A stretch of DNA of 41,120 nucleotides from Hallerella sp963660435. GTDB lineage: Bacteria; Fibrobacterota; Fibrobacteria; Fibrobacterales; Fibrobacteraceae. A model generated the notes under the pieces. The model was given only the letters and a program-made list of their open reading frames with translations. It ran no database searches and was not told where the DNA came from. Below are positions 1 through 6,968 of the stretch, piece by piece. The stretch spans positions 1-41,120 of the forward strand of contig CAVKYI010000015.1 of NCBI GenBank assembly GCA_963660435.1. The letters run 5' to 3'. Position 1 is the stretch's first letter. Each line of letters opens with the position of its first letter. A program made the translations under genes and the position numbers.

Positions 1-53
1 TTCGCTTGGTCTCATTCAAATTTTCTTAACCAAAGCAATTTTTAGAGGTGACC
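1..53. repeat. Partial copy of the dispersed inverted-repeat element
   Basis: These 53 bases are identical to 41068-41120. They are the terminal part of the 97-bp element described at 41024-41120, including the complete right-hand 17-bp arm at 37-53 (ending GAGGTGACC). The unique sequence starts at 54 with TACTGAG. The rest of the element would lie upstream of the window. The copy overlaps the 3' end of the minus-strand pseudouridine synthase gene and provides its stop codon. Confidence 0.9.
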
Positions 54-1056
54 TACTGAGTTCTAGTTTCTGATTCCTGTTCTCCGGCTTCTTCATCGCC
101 TTTACGACGTCCCGCAGCTCCCTGGGAAGGGGAGATTCCACGACGATGTGTTCGCTTTTCCAGTCGAATTCGAGTCGCACGCTGTGGAGGAAGAGACGCT
201 TGAGTCCATAGTCCTTCTTGAATTCCCGGTTGAGCGCAAAATCCCCGTAACGGGAGTCGCCGACGAGCGGATGTCCGATGCTTTCGAAATGTGCGCGGAT
301 TTGGTGCATCCTTCCCGTTTCGAGGTTGATCCTTACGAGATCGTAGCCGTCGAGATGTTCCTTGACCGCATAGTGCGTGACAGCCGCGACACCCGATTCC
401 GTTCCGGTCTTCATCTTGGCTCCGGCCTTGGAATCCGTGCGTTCGAGGGTCGCCTTGATGGTTCCGCGTTCCTTCTTGAGGTTTCCCTTGACCAGGGCGA
501 AATATGTCTTCTGGATCTTGTGTTCGCGGAGCATTCGCGTGAGATCCCGGAGCGTGTCGCCGTGGAGCGCGGCGAGCAAAAGTCCCGAGGTTTCCTCGTC
601 GAGGCGGTGGGCGAGTGTAGGCCTAAAATCCAGCTGTTCGTCGTTTCCCCATTGCCAGAGCATTTCGACCAGGCTTTCTCCCTTGCGGGTTCCCGTTCCC
701 GGCTGACTCGGGATTCCGGAAGGCTTATCGACGACGATGAAGTCTTCCTTTTCGAGCGCGATGTTCAGGTTGTTCTGTACAAAGTAACGTTCCGAGAATC
801 TCGCTTCGGTTCCCCAGGACTTTTTTGCCGGAGATTCCTGGGTTGCGTTTTCCAGGCTCTTGAAGTTTTCGTAGATATCGACGGTATCGCCTTCGCGGAG
901 CATCTGCGGGGCCTTTGCGTGGACGCCGTTGACGCGGACTTTCTTCTTTCGGAGGATCGCGAAGAACGTGGAGAGCGGTTCGTTCGGGAACGCCTTTCGC
1001 AAGAAACGATCCAGTCTCATGTTGGCAAAATTTCTGTCGATAACGCGGGTGATCAT
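16..1056 (-). CDS. RluA-family 23S rRNA pseudouridine synthase
   Basis: The 346-residue protein converts specific uridines in RNA to pseudouridine in the cytoplasm. An S4-type RNA-binding segment is seen at residues 13-65 (MRLDRFLRK, VRVNG), followed by the RluA catalytic domain. The signature HRLDEETSG holds the catalytic Asp at residue 153, and the RMHQIRAHF and HPLVGDSRYG motifs follow. This layout fits RluC/RluD-type enzymes, but the exact target uridines cannot be read from the sequence. ATG at 1056 starts 38 nt after the stop of the FAD-dehydrogenase gene, with AGAGGA about 10 nt upstream, so it is probably the last gene of that minus-strand operon. The last 11 residues (SPLKIALVKKI) and the TGA lie inside the repeat element at the window edge. 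The native C-terminus was therefore probably altered by the insertion. Confidence 0.9.
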   Translation of the reverse strand: MITRVIDRNFANMRLDRFLRKAFPNEPLSTFFAILRKKKVRVNGVHAKAPQMLREGDTVDIYENFKSLENATQESPAKKSWGTEARFSERYFVQNNLNIALEKEDFIVVDKPSGIPSQPGTGTRKGESLVEMLWQWGNDEQLDFRPTLAHRLDEETSGLLLAALHGDTLRDLTRMLREHKIQKTYFALVKGNLKKERGTIKATLERTDSKAGAKMKTGTESGVAAVTHYAVKEHLDGYDLVRINLETGRMHQIRAHFESIGHPLVGDSRYGDFALNREFKKDYGLKRLFLHSVRLEFDWKSEHIVVESPLPRELRDVVKAMKKPENRNQKLELSRSPLKIALVKKI

Positions 1057-1094
1057 GGGGCGAAAGTCCTCTGGGTGAAATCGAAAATCCGAAT

Positions 1095-2675
1095 TTAACT
1101 TTTTAGCATCTGTGCGCGGTTGGCAAGCTTGATTCCGTCGGCTGCGCTAGTCACGATTCCGCCGGTGTAGCCCGCCCCTTCTCCGAGAACGAAGAGGCCT
1201 TTCGTGGAAACGCTTTCGAGCGTTTCCGTGTTCCGCACGATGCGGACCGGGGAGCTGGTTCGCGTTTCGGGGGCGACGATCAGTCCGCTACCGATAAATC
1301 CCGGAATCTTCTTTTCGAACTGTTCGAATCCGTCTGCAAGCGAATCGCAGAGAAAGTCGTCGAGAATTTCCCGGAGCGGGCAAGCGCGAATTCCCGTCGC
1401 GAAGGAGCTTTTAGGGAGAACCGTGTCGATCTTTCCTTCGAGAAAGGCCCGGATTGTCTGTGCCGGCGCGGAATAGTTCTTTCCGCCGAGTTCGAAAGCT
1501 CTTTTTTCGAAGCGCCTCTGCATTTCGATGCCGCCGAAGAGAGTTTCGCTTTTCTCGATAGGCACGACGATCGCTCCGTTGGCGAGCTTGCCGTTTCGCT
1601 TGCTGTAGCTCATGCCGTTTGTGGCGAGCGTTCCTTCTTCGGATACGCAGGGGACGAGTACACCGCCCGGGCACATGCAAAAGCTGTAGGCTGCGGATTT
1701 TCCGCCGAGGGTCTTTGCCGTGAGAGCGTATTCCGCGCTGCCGGTTAGATTCGTGTCCACGTTCTTTCCGAGCTGTCGAAGATTGACGAGCTCCTGCGGG
1801 TGTTCGACGCGTACTCCGAGGGCGAAAGCCTTGCTTTCTTCGGTGACGCCGCGTTCGTGCAAAAGTTCGTAGAGGAATCGCGCGGAATGTCCAGGCGCGA
1901 GAATCAGATTGTCCGCGCTTTGCCACGCTCCGTTGAATTTTGCGCGGGAGAGGTTTCCGCCCGAAATTTCGATGTCTTCGAGAACGGTATGAAAGTGGAC
2001 TTTTCCGCCGAGTTCCAGAAACTCCTTGCGAAGAGCCTTTAGCAAAAGGACCAGACGATCCGTTCCGACGTGGGGCTTTGCGAAAGTCAGGACGTCCCTT
2101 GAAATGCCGAAGTGGACCATGTCGGCGAGGACTGCGCTCGAATAGACGTTTCGCGTGCGCGTGTTGAGCTTCCCGTCGGAATAGGCTCCCGCTCCGCCTT
2201 CGCCAAAGAGAATGTTCGAACGGGGATTGAATTTCCTATCGACAAAGAATCGTCGAATGTCCTGGAAGCGTTCCTCGACCGGGCTTCCCTGTTCGTACAA
2301 GTTCACCCGAAAGCCTTTTCGCGCAAAGGAAAGCGCTGCCCACAGTCCGGCAGGACCCGCTCCGACGACCGTGACGTTTCTTGACATCGGAATGGAGTCC
2401 TTCAAAATATCGCTTTCGAGCGTTTCCGTTTTTTCTGTCGCGGGGACAAGCCAATGTGTCGGGGTTAAAGGCTTTGCCGTATCGAACCTGACGTTATAGC
2501 TCCAATGCGGCGCGCTACGCTTTCGGGAATCGAGTGCGAATCTCTCGATTTCCAGGTTCAGGATGGAATCAGGCGAAATCCCGATAGCGTGGGAAAGCGC
2601 TTCGAGAATGTTTCCCTTTTTTTCTAGCGGAACGGAAAGTTCTCTGAAATGGTAAGCGAAAAGCGGCACGATCAT
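1095..2675 (-). CDS. FAD-dependent dehydrogenase of the COG2509 type
   Basis: A 526-residue flavoprotein of unknown substrate. The first ~95 residues form the extra N-terminal domain usual for this family. A Rossmann FAD site VVGAGPAGLWAA begins near residue 104. The family-typical motif FGEGGAGAYSDGKL, the cysteine-containing segment FCMCPGG, and the C-terminal FAD-binding stretch GEGAGYTGGIVTSA follow. The open frame continues upstream to 2888, but I place the start at ATG 2675. It overlaps the fecR-like stop as ATGA, the upstream part is basic and low-complexity, and it lies entirely over the other gene. Translation is probably coupled to the upstream gene. Members are usually annotated as uncharacterised NAD(FAD)-utilising dehydrogenases, so no reaction is assigned. 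Confidence 0.85.
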   Translation of the reverse strand: MIVPLFAYHFRELSVPLEKKGNILEALSHAIGISPDSILNLEIERFALDSRKRSAPHWSYNVRFDTAKPLTPTHWLVPATEKTETLESDILKDSIPMSRNVTVVGAGPAGLWAALSFARKGFRVNLYEQGSPVEERFQDIRRFFVDRKFNPRSNILFGEGGAGAYSDGKLNTRTRNVYSSAVLADMVHFGISRDVLTFAKPHVGTDRLVLLLKALRKEFLELGGKVHFHTVLEDIEISGGNLSRAKFNGAWQSADNLILAPGHSARFLYELLHERGVTEESKAFALGVRVEHPQELVNLRQLGKNVDTNLTGSAEYALTAKTLGGKSAAYSFCMCPGGVLVPCVSEEGTLATNGMSYSKRNGKLANGAIVVPIEKSETLFGGIEMQRRFEKRAFELGGKNYSAPAQTIRAFLEGKIDTVLPKSSFATGIRACPLREILDDFLCDSLADGFEQFEKKIPGFIGSGLIVAPETRTSSPVRIVRNTETLESVSTKGLFVLGEGAGYTGGIVTSAADGIKLANRAQMLKS

Positions 2676-4183
2676 TCCTTGCAGACGAATGTTCTTGCGA
2701 TTTCCGACTGGTTTCCGTTTCCGTCTTTCGCTATCATCTTGTAGCGATGCTTTCCGGGAAGCATGGGAAATGCGGCTTTGGAAACGTCTCTCGAAAAAGT
2801 CGCCTTTGTCGCGGGAATTCCATCGACAAGTTCTTCGACGATAACCTCTTTCCCTTGCGTTCCGCCGAGCGAGAAGAAAATTTCGCACTTTTCCTCGCTC
2901 GCGGAAAGGATCCGGATCCTTGGCGGAAGTGAAATTCGGGCGGAATCCTTCAGCACTCCATGTCTTGTGGCGAGCGTTGCCGTTACGATGCTTGTGCCCT
3001 GTTCCGTGGCGGATTCGGGAATGGCGAGCGCAAAGTGTCCGTTGGCGCTTGGAACGTTCAGATTTTCCGAAGTGTAGTCTCCGAGGGAAACGGTTACGGT
3101 TGCCGTGGAATCTTCGCTGAAAAATTCGCCTTTCACGGAATCGCCCGCCACTCCGTCTTGTCCGGATTGCCTTTCTAGACGGATGAATGCGTTTCTGTCA
3201 TCCTGGGTCTTGGAAACATATTTCGCGAAGGCTTCGAGGCAGAGCGATTCCACATCGCCGCTTGTGCATTTTACACGGATGCGCTTTGCCCCGTAGGATT
3301 CCCTGTCGAAGGCGACGGTTGTCTGGAACCTGCCGTCGCGGGAAAGTTTCGCTTCGATGCCGTTGACATGAATCCGGATGCCCGAGCGGCATGTCCCGCC
3401 GACAGGAATTTCGGGAACATTCGTTATCGACGGGATGGCGTCAAATTCGCAGGGCGATTCTTGGGATAGGCTGTCGAGAGTGGCCTTGTTTCTTTCGTCG
3501 AGTTTTCGTGCGTTTTCCTTGAGCGCGTTTGCGCTAAACGTGCCGGATTTCTTCTCGGACGAAATTTCCTTGGCGAGGCCTTTTTTCCCGGAACTGGGAG
3601 TCTTGAATTTCTGGAATCCCTTGCCTTTTTCTTCGACAAGCGTTTCGCCGCCGAGGACTTCGAGAGACTTGCCGTCCGAACCCGTTACGAGCATCTTGCC
3701 GGATTCGAGCGAGACGATGATGCCTTCCTTGCCGCTTTCGACAAAGCCGTTCGTGCCGCGGATGGCGGCTGTCGCCGTCCCGGTCTTGAATTCGAACTCG
3801 TGGCCTTCCTTTTGCTTTTGCACGTCAAAGAACACGCGTCCCGTGCGGAGATCGACCGTGGTACCGCTTTCGCTCTTGTTGCTCACCGCCGTTTCGAATC
3901 GGATGGTGGTGTTTTCTTCGATGGTGACGAGGCTTCCGTCCGAAAGGGCGATGCCCGCTTCGCTTTCGACTAGGGTCCGGATGAGGTCGTCGCTTTTGAC
4001 CTTAAGCCCGATTCGCAGCGGATTCCAATTGTCTCCCGCCTTTTTTTGCACGGTGACCTCGCCCAGGACATAGCGAACCTTTCCCACGGAAGAGGCGCCT
4101 TGCGCCATGGCGGATGCGGCTAGTAGCGCAATGACGAAGAATACGCGATTCGGAAACTGGATATGGATGTGAAATTCTTTCAA
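2672..4183 (-). CDS. Exported FecR-domain protein
   Basis: A 503-residue secreted or periplasmic protein. The N-terminus carries a signal peptide (hydrophobic VFFVIALLAASAMA, cleavage near residue 27). Residues 35-165 match a FecR domain, with GEVTVQKKAG, LRTGRVFFDV and the conserved TATAAIRGTNGFV. The remainder looks like two or three beta-rich Ig-like modules and ends KTFVCKE-like. The start is TTG at 4183, with AAAGGAG 6 nt upstream. No ATG in this frame fits better. Classical FecR is an anti-sigma regulator next to a FecI sigma factor, but no sigma gene is seen here. This protein more resembles the stand-alone exported FecR proteins common in spirochaetes and FCB bacteria, whose role is unknown. 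It heads the minus-strand operon with the FAD dehydrogenase (4-nt overlap). Confidence 0.8.
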   Translation of the reverse strand: MKEFHIHIQFPNRVFFVIALLAASAMAQGASSVGKVRYVLGEVTVQKKAGDNWNPLRIGLKVKSDDLIRTLVESEAGIALSDGSLVTIEENTTIRFETAVSNKSESGTTVDLRTGRVFFDVQKQKEGHEFEFKTGTATAAIRGTNGFVESGKEGIIVSLESGKMLVTGSDGKSLEVLGGETLVEEKGKGFQKFKTPSSGKKGLAKEISSEKKSGTFSANALKENARKLDERNKATLDSLSQESPCEFDAIPSITNVPEIPVGGTCRSGIRIHVNGIEAKLSRDGRFQTTVAFDRESYGAKRIRVKCTSGDVESLCLEAFAKYVSKTQDDRNAFIRLERQSGQDGVAGDSVKGEFFSEDSTATVTVSLGDYTSENLNVPSANGHFALAIPESATEQGTSIVTATLATRHGVLKDSARISLPPRIRILSASEEKCEIFFSLGGTQGKEVIVEELVDGIPATKATFSRDVSKAAFPMLPGKHRYKMIAKDGNGNQSEIARTFVCKE

Positions 4184-4231
4184 AATGGGCTCCTTTGTGG
4201 CAGAAACCGTGATATGTCGAATATAGTTTTT

Positions 4232-4237
4232 TATCTT
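4232..4237 (+). promoter_or_regulatory. Putative -10 box for the DUF3276-ybeY operon
   Basis: TATCTT lies 34 nt upstream of the DUF3276 start codon, in the 88-bp divergent spacer with the FecR gene. It matches the TATNTT pattern found before several other genes in this window. No convincing -35 box is seen. Confidence 0.4.
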
Positions 4238-4271
4238 TTTCTGGAATGGACGTAATTTTTACGAGGTGATC

Positions 4272-4562
4272 ATGGATACAGAAAATTTGGAACCGACAAT
4301 CGAATACACCGACGAAGAAACCGGTGAAGTTGTCATCAAGGAACTCTCGAAGGAATTTTTAAGCAAGGGAGCCTGGTCAACGATGATGTTCCTCTACCAG
4401 GAAAGAAACGCGAAAACGGGTGAATTTGGCGAACCGAAAGTTTCCATTCGCCGTTACCAGAAGCAGCAGGGCGTCTTTAAGCAGCGAAGCAAGTTCAATA
4501 TTTCGAGCAAGGAGCAGGCAAAGGCGATTATTTCGACCTTGCAAAAGTGGTACGAACTCTAA
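4272..4562 (+). CDS. DUF3276 / PUR-domain nucleic-acid-binding protein
   Basis: A 96-residue cytoplasmic protein. The pattern (residues 20-93) of an amphipathic strand set with FLYQERN and VSIRRYQKQ, then SKFNISSKEQAKAI, fits the DUF3276 family of FCB bacteria and spirochaetes. That family is related to PUR-alpha single-stranded DNA/RNA-binding domains. The start is taken as ATG 4272 (MDTENLEP), with GAGGTG four to eight nt upstream. A GTG two codons earlier overlaps that ribosome-binding site and is less likely. It is followed after 1 nt by ybeY, so the two are co-transcribed. An RNA-related role would fit this context, but the function in bacteria is only partly known. Confidence 0.8.
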   Translation: MDTENLEPTIEYTDEETGEVVIKELSKEFLSKGAWSTMMFLYQERNAKTGEFGEPKVSIRRYQKQQGVFKQRSKFNISSKEQAKAIISTLQKWYEL

Positions 4563-4563
4563 T

Positions 4564-5046
4564 ATGAAGAATAAACCCCGACAACCTGCATTTCAGGTAA
4601 ATTTTCTTTCGGAAAACGAGAAGGAGCCGTTCCCTTGGAAAGCGCGCCTTGAACCTCTTGCCCGCAAGGTTCTAGTCGAGGAAGGGCATCCGGAAAACGT
4701 AAATATCGTCATCTGTTCGGATCGGATGGTTCGCGAACTGAACCATGCCTATCGCAAGCTCGACAAGGTGACGGACGTGCTGAGCTTCGAGTGGCACGAG
4801 GATTATCTGCTAGGCGAAATCTACATTGCGCGAGACCAGGTGAAACGCCAAGCTCCAAAATTCGGAAATTCCTTTTACACGGAGCTCAAGCGCATGATCG
4901 TACACGGGCTTTTGCATCTTTCCGGATACGATCACCACACGGCTCCCGAACGTTCCGTCATGCGACGTCGCGAAAGGGAAATCCTGGGTCTAGACATTTA
5001 CCATGTGGGTGAAAAAGTTTTGAAAAAACGGGGGAATAAAAATTGA
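4564..5046 (+). CDS. ybeY: Endoribonuclease YbeY (rRNA maturation factor)
   Basis: A 160-residue metal-dependent endoribonuclease needed for 16S rRNA 3'-end maturation and ribosome quality control. The family signature is seen as VTDVLSFE (residues 69-76) followed by HGLLHLSGYDHH, giving the three zinc-ligand histidines H114, H118 and H124. The length is normal for the family. The open frame extends upstream to 4420, but that part overlaps DUF3276 in another frame. ATG 4564, directly after the DUF3276 stop, gives the proper N-terminus. The stop TGA overlaps the TTG start of the next gene, so translation is likely coupled across the three-gene operon. Confidence 0.93.
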   Translation: MKNKPRQPAFQVNFLSENEKEPFPWKARLEPLARKVLVEEGHPENVNIVICSDRMVRELNHAYRKLDKVTDVLSFEWHEDYLLGEIYIARDQVKRQAPKFGNSFYTELKRMIVHGLLHLSGYDHHTAPERSVMRRREREILGLDIYHVGEKVLKKRGNKN

Positions 5047-6344
5047 TATCTTTCCTTTCCTGCACGGATCATGTAACGCTGTATCTTGTGCTCGCTATCG
5101 CTTGTGTCGTCCTTTCGGGGATTTTTTCCTTGGCGAAGACGGTTTTCCTGGAGCTTTCCGTGACGACGGAAAGCGAGGAAGACGAAAAGCTTGTATCCCG
5201 TGTCAATTCCTATGTCGATGCGCCGGGATTCAACGAAACGATTTCCATCGCGCGGACGATTCTGAACGTTTCTGCCGGAGTCCTTGGATTCATCGCGACT
5301 TATGCGCTTACGCAGGGATTCTATGGCAAATTTCTCCTGGGGGTTATCCTGTATGTAATCCTATCGGGAATGGTCGTGTATTCCTTTGTCATCCTGCTTC
5401 CGAATACGTTCGGGGCGCTCTGGCCCGAAACGCTTTCCCATGTATTGCTTCCGATTTACAGGTATCTGCGGCTACCTTTTGTCCTGGAAGCGAAACTCGC
5501 GAACAGGCTCTACCTGAAAGTGCACAAGGCTCTGGGCTACAATCCGAAACTCAACTTCCTTTCCGAGGACAAGCGGGAGGCTCTCAAGTCCGACATGTCC
5601 GATGACGAGGACGCGCTTGACGAAGATGAACGCCAGATGATTCTGAACATTTTCGATTTTGTGGAAACTCCGGTGCGGGAAATCATGACGCCTCGGGTCG
5701 ATATGGTCGCTATCGACGTCACGTCGTCGCTTGAAGAGACGATTCGCATCTTGAACGAGGAACGCCATTCCCGCGTTCCCGTGTATCGCGATTCCATCGA
5801 CAACATCATCGGCATTCTTTCGGCGCGGGACTTCCTCGAATGGTACACGGAAAAGAACGGAAAGGAAAGGTTCGACTTGCAGGAACTCTTGAATCCGGCG
5901 AATTTCGTGACCCAGCAGAAACAGATCGACGACTTGCTGCGCGAACTTCGCGAAAACGGCAATCAGCTCGCGATTGTCGTCGATGAATATGGCGGAGTCG
6001 CGGGGCTTGTGACCGTGGAGGACATTGTGGAGGAAATCGTCGGCGAAATCAAGGACGAGGACGACCTGGAAGACGATGCGATGATCCAGAAGCTAAAGGA
6101 TGGACGCTATGTCTTCAACCCGCTGATTTCGCTTTCGGATTTTGAAGATGCGACTGGTGTCGAATTCGACGAAGAGGAATCGGTTCACGTGGAAACCGTG
6201 TCGGGACTTATCCTTGCAAAGCTCGGCGCGATTCCTTCGGTCGGTGCGGAAGTAAAGATCGGGGGAAACAGGTTCCGCATTCTGAAAATGGACGGTACGA
6301 GAATGACCAAGGCGATGTTCATCCCGAAGGTGGCCGCTTCCTAG
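5043..6344 (+). CDS. CNNM/CorC-family membrane protein with CBS pair
   Basis: A 433-residue membrane protein. Residues 1-150 contain a CNNM (DUF21) transmembrane domain with at least three hydrophobic segments. A regulatory CBS pair (about 205-330) follows, beginning after VREIMTPRVDMVAID and including HSRVPVYRDSIDNIIG and IVVDEYGGVAGLVTVEDI. A CorC/HlyC C-terminal domain closes the protein (about 345-430). Such proteins are annotated as hemolysin C, CorC (magnesium/cobalt efflux) or, in gliding Bacteroidetes, GldE; transport of divalent cations is the best-supported role. Linkage of ybeY to a CorC-type gene is widely conserved. The start is TTG 5043, overlapping the ybeY stop (TTGA), with GGGGG upstream. 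Confidence 0.9.
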   Translation: MISFLSCTDHVTLYLVLAIACVVLSGIFSLAKTVFLELSVTTESEEDEKLVSRVNSYVDAPGFNETISIARTILNVSAGVLGFIATYALTQGFYGKFLLGVILYVILSGMVVYSFVILLPNTFGALWPETLSHVLLPIYRYLRLPFVLEAKLANRLYLKVHKALGYNPKLNFLSEDKREALKSDMSDDEDALDEDERQMILNIFDFVETPVREIMTPRVDMVAIDVTSSLEETIRILNEERHSRVPVYRDSIDNIIGILSARDFLEWYTEKNGKERFDLQELLNPANFVTQQKQIDDLLRELRENGNQLAIVVDEYGGVAGLVTVEDIVEEIVGEIKDEDDLEDDAMIQKLKDGRYVFNPLISLSDFEDATGVEFDEEESVHVETVSGLILAKLGAIPSVGAEVKIGGNRFRILKMDGTRMTKAMFIPKVAAS

Positions 6345-6453
6345 AATCGGAGTGCAAACGGTTACTTTCAGCCGAAAGGCTTTCGACGTTGCACGTCTAG
6401 GCTTTTTGTCGCCAAGCGACCTGTTTCCGCCTGACGGCGGAGGGAGCGCCCGT

Positions 6454-6467
6454 CTGCCGACAGGCAG
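6454..6467. repeat. REP-like palindrome, copy 1
   Basis: CTGCC-GACA-GGCAG palindrome. It shares its core with copies at 6574-6588 and 6755-6769, but the flanking TGTCATTCTGGAG and AGAATCCA parts are absent here. Confidence 0.55.
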
Positions 6468-6540
6468 GCCTACCCGATGTTCAGAGCTTAGTTAGGAAAT
6501 CTTAGAGCTTAGAGTTGAAAAGCGGTCCGCTTCTATTCCC

Positions 6541-6649
6541 TGTCATTCTGGAGGCTCTGAAAGAGCCGACCCGCCTGCTGCTGGCAGGTAGAATCCAGCC
6601 TGAGCCTTGTGGATCCTATCGCTCCGCTGCGCTACACTCCAGGATGACA
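6541..6649. repeat. Inverted-repeat element, complete copy
   Basis: Begins with TGTCATTCTGGAG (6541-6553) and ends with CTCCAGGATGACA (6637-6649), a near-perfect inverted pair with one mismatch. Inside are a GGCTC-TGAAA-GAGCC hairpin, the CCTGCTGCTGGCAGG palindrome and GTAGAATCCA / TGGATCCTA arms. It has the form of a small non-autonomous, REP- or MITE-like intergenic repeat. Confidence 0.7.
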
Positions 6650-6723
6650 GAGAAGCGAGACTACTCTCCAAGATGACGGTGTAACGAAACTACCGTTCAA
6701 CATAACGAACCTTCACCGTCCGA

Positions 6724-6778
6724 TGTCATTCTGGAGAGGCGAAGCCTCGACCCGCCTGCCGCGGGCAGGTAGAATCCA
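6724..6778. repeat. Inverted-repeat element, left half only
   Basis: Repeats the left half of the 6541 element: TGTCATTCTGGAG (6724-6736), a GAGGCGAAGCCTC hairpin in place of the other loop, GACCCGCCTGCC, GGCAGGTAGAATCCA. The hairpin arms differ but base pairing is kept. A degenerate right arm (CTCTCCAAGATGACG) sits at 6665-6679. Confidence 0.7.
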
Positions 6779-6931
6779 TTCCGTAGCTCAGAGCCTAGCT
6801 GATAGAGCTTAGAGCTTAGAAAAGCGAAGCGATTTGCTCTCTCCACTCTCAACTATCTACTCCCCCCCCTCGACCAGGCTCTCCGCTCTAGGCTCTGGCT
6901 TGTCCCGCTTTTCCCGGGGCGCCGTCTTTCC

Positions 6932-6939
6932 TATATTTG
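6932..6939 (+). promoter_or_regulatory. Putative pflB -10 box
   Basis: TATATTTG, a perfect match to the FCB-type TANNTTTG motif, lies 29 nt before the pflB ATG, leaving a short leader with AAGGAG. A -35 element is not clear. Confidence 0.5.
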
Positions 6940-6968
6940 AGTCGTGAAAAAAATAAAAAGGAGTCCTT

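Larger units (their letters stand above)
6345..6968. other. 624-bp gene-free spacer rich in repeats
   Basis: No coding sequence is supported here. The stretch holds three related CCTGCC/GGCAGG palindromes, two copies of a TGTCATTCTGGAG element, two copies of a TTAGAGC-rich segment, and the pflB promoter and leader at its right end. A small hairpin (AGCCGAAAGGCT, 6369-6380) follows the CBS-protein gene and may act in 3'-end formation, but it lacks a clear T-run. Confidence 0.75.

Noticed and set aside
148..1098. A 316-codon plus-strand frame over the pseudouridine synthase gene
   Set aside because: It is the mirror of a gene with clear RluA motifs; its own translation has no domain pattern.
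2676..2888. An extended N-terminus for the FAD dehydrogenase
   Set aside because: It lies wholly within the FecR gene, is basic and low-complexity, and the ATGA overlap start at 2675 is the usual arrangement.
6345..6968. A CRISPR array in the repeat-rich spacer
   Set aside because: The repeats are palindromic modules of unequal spacing, without regular direct repeats or unique spacers of constant size, and there are no cas genes.
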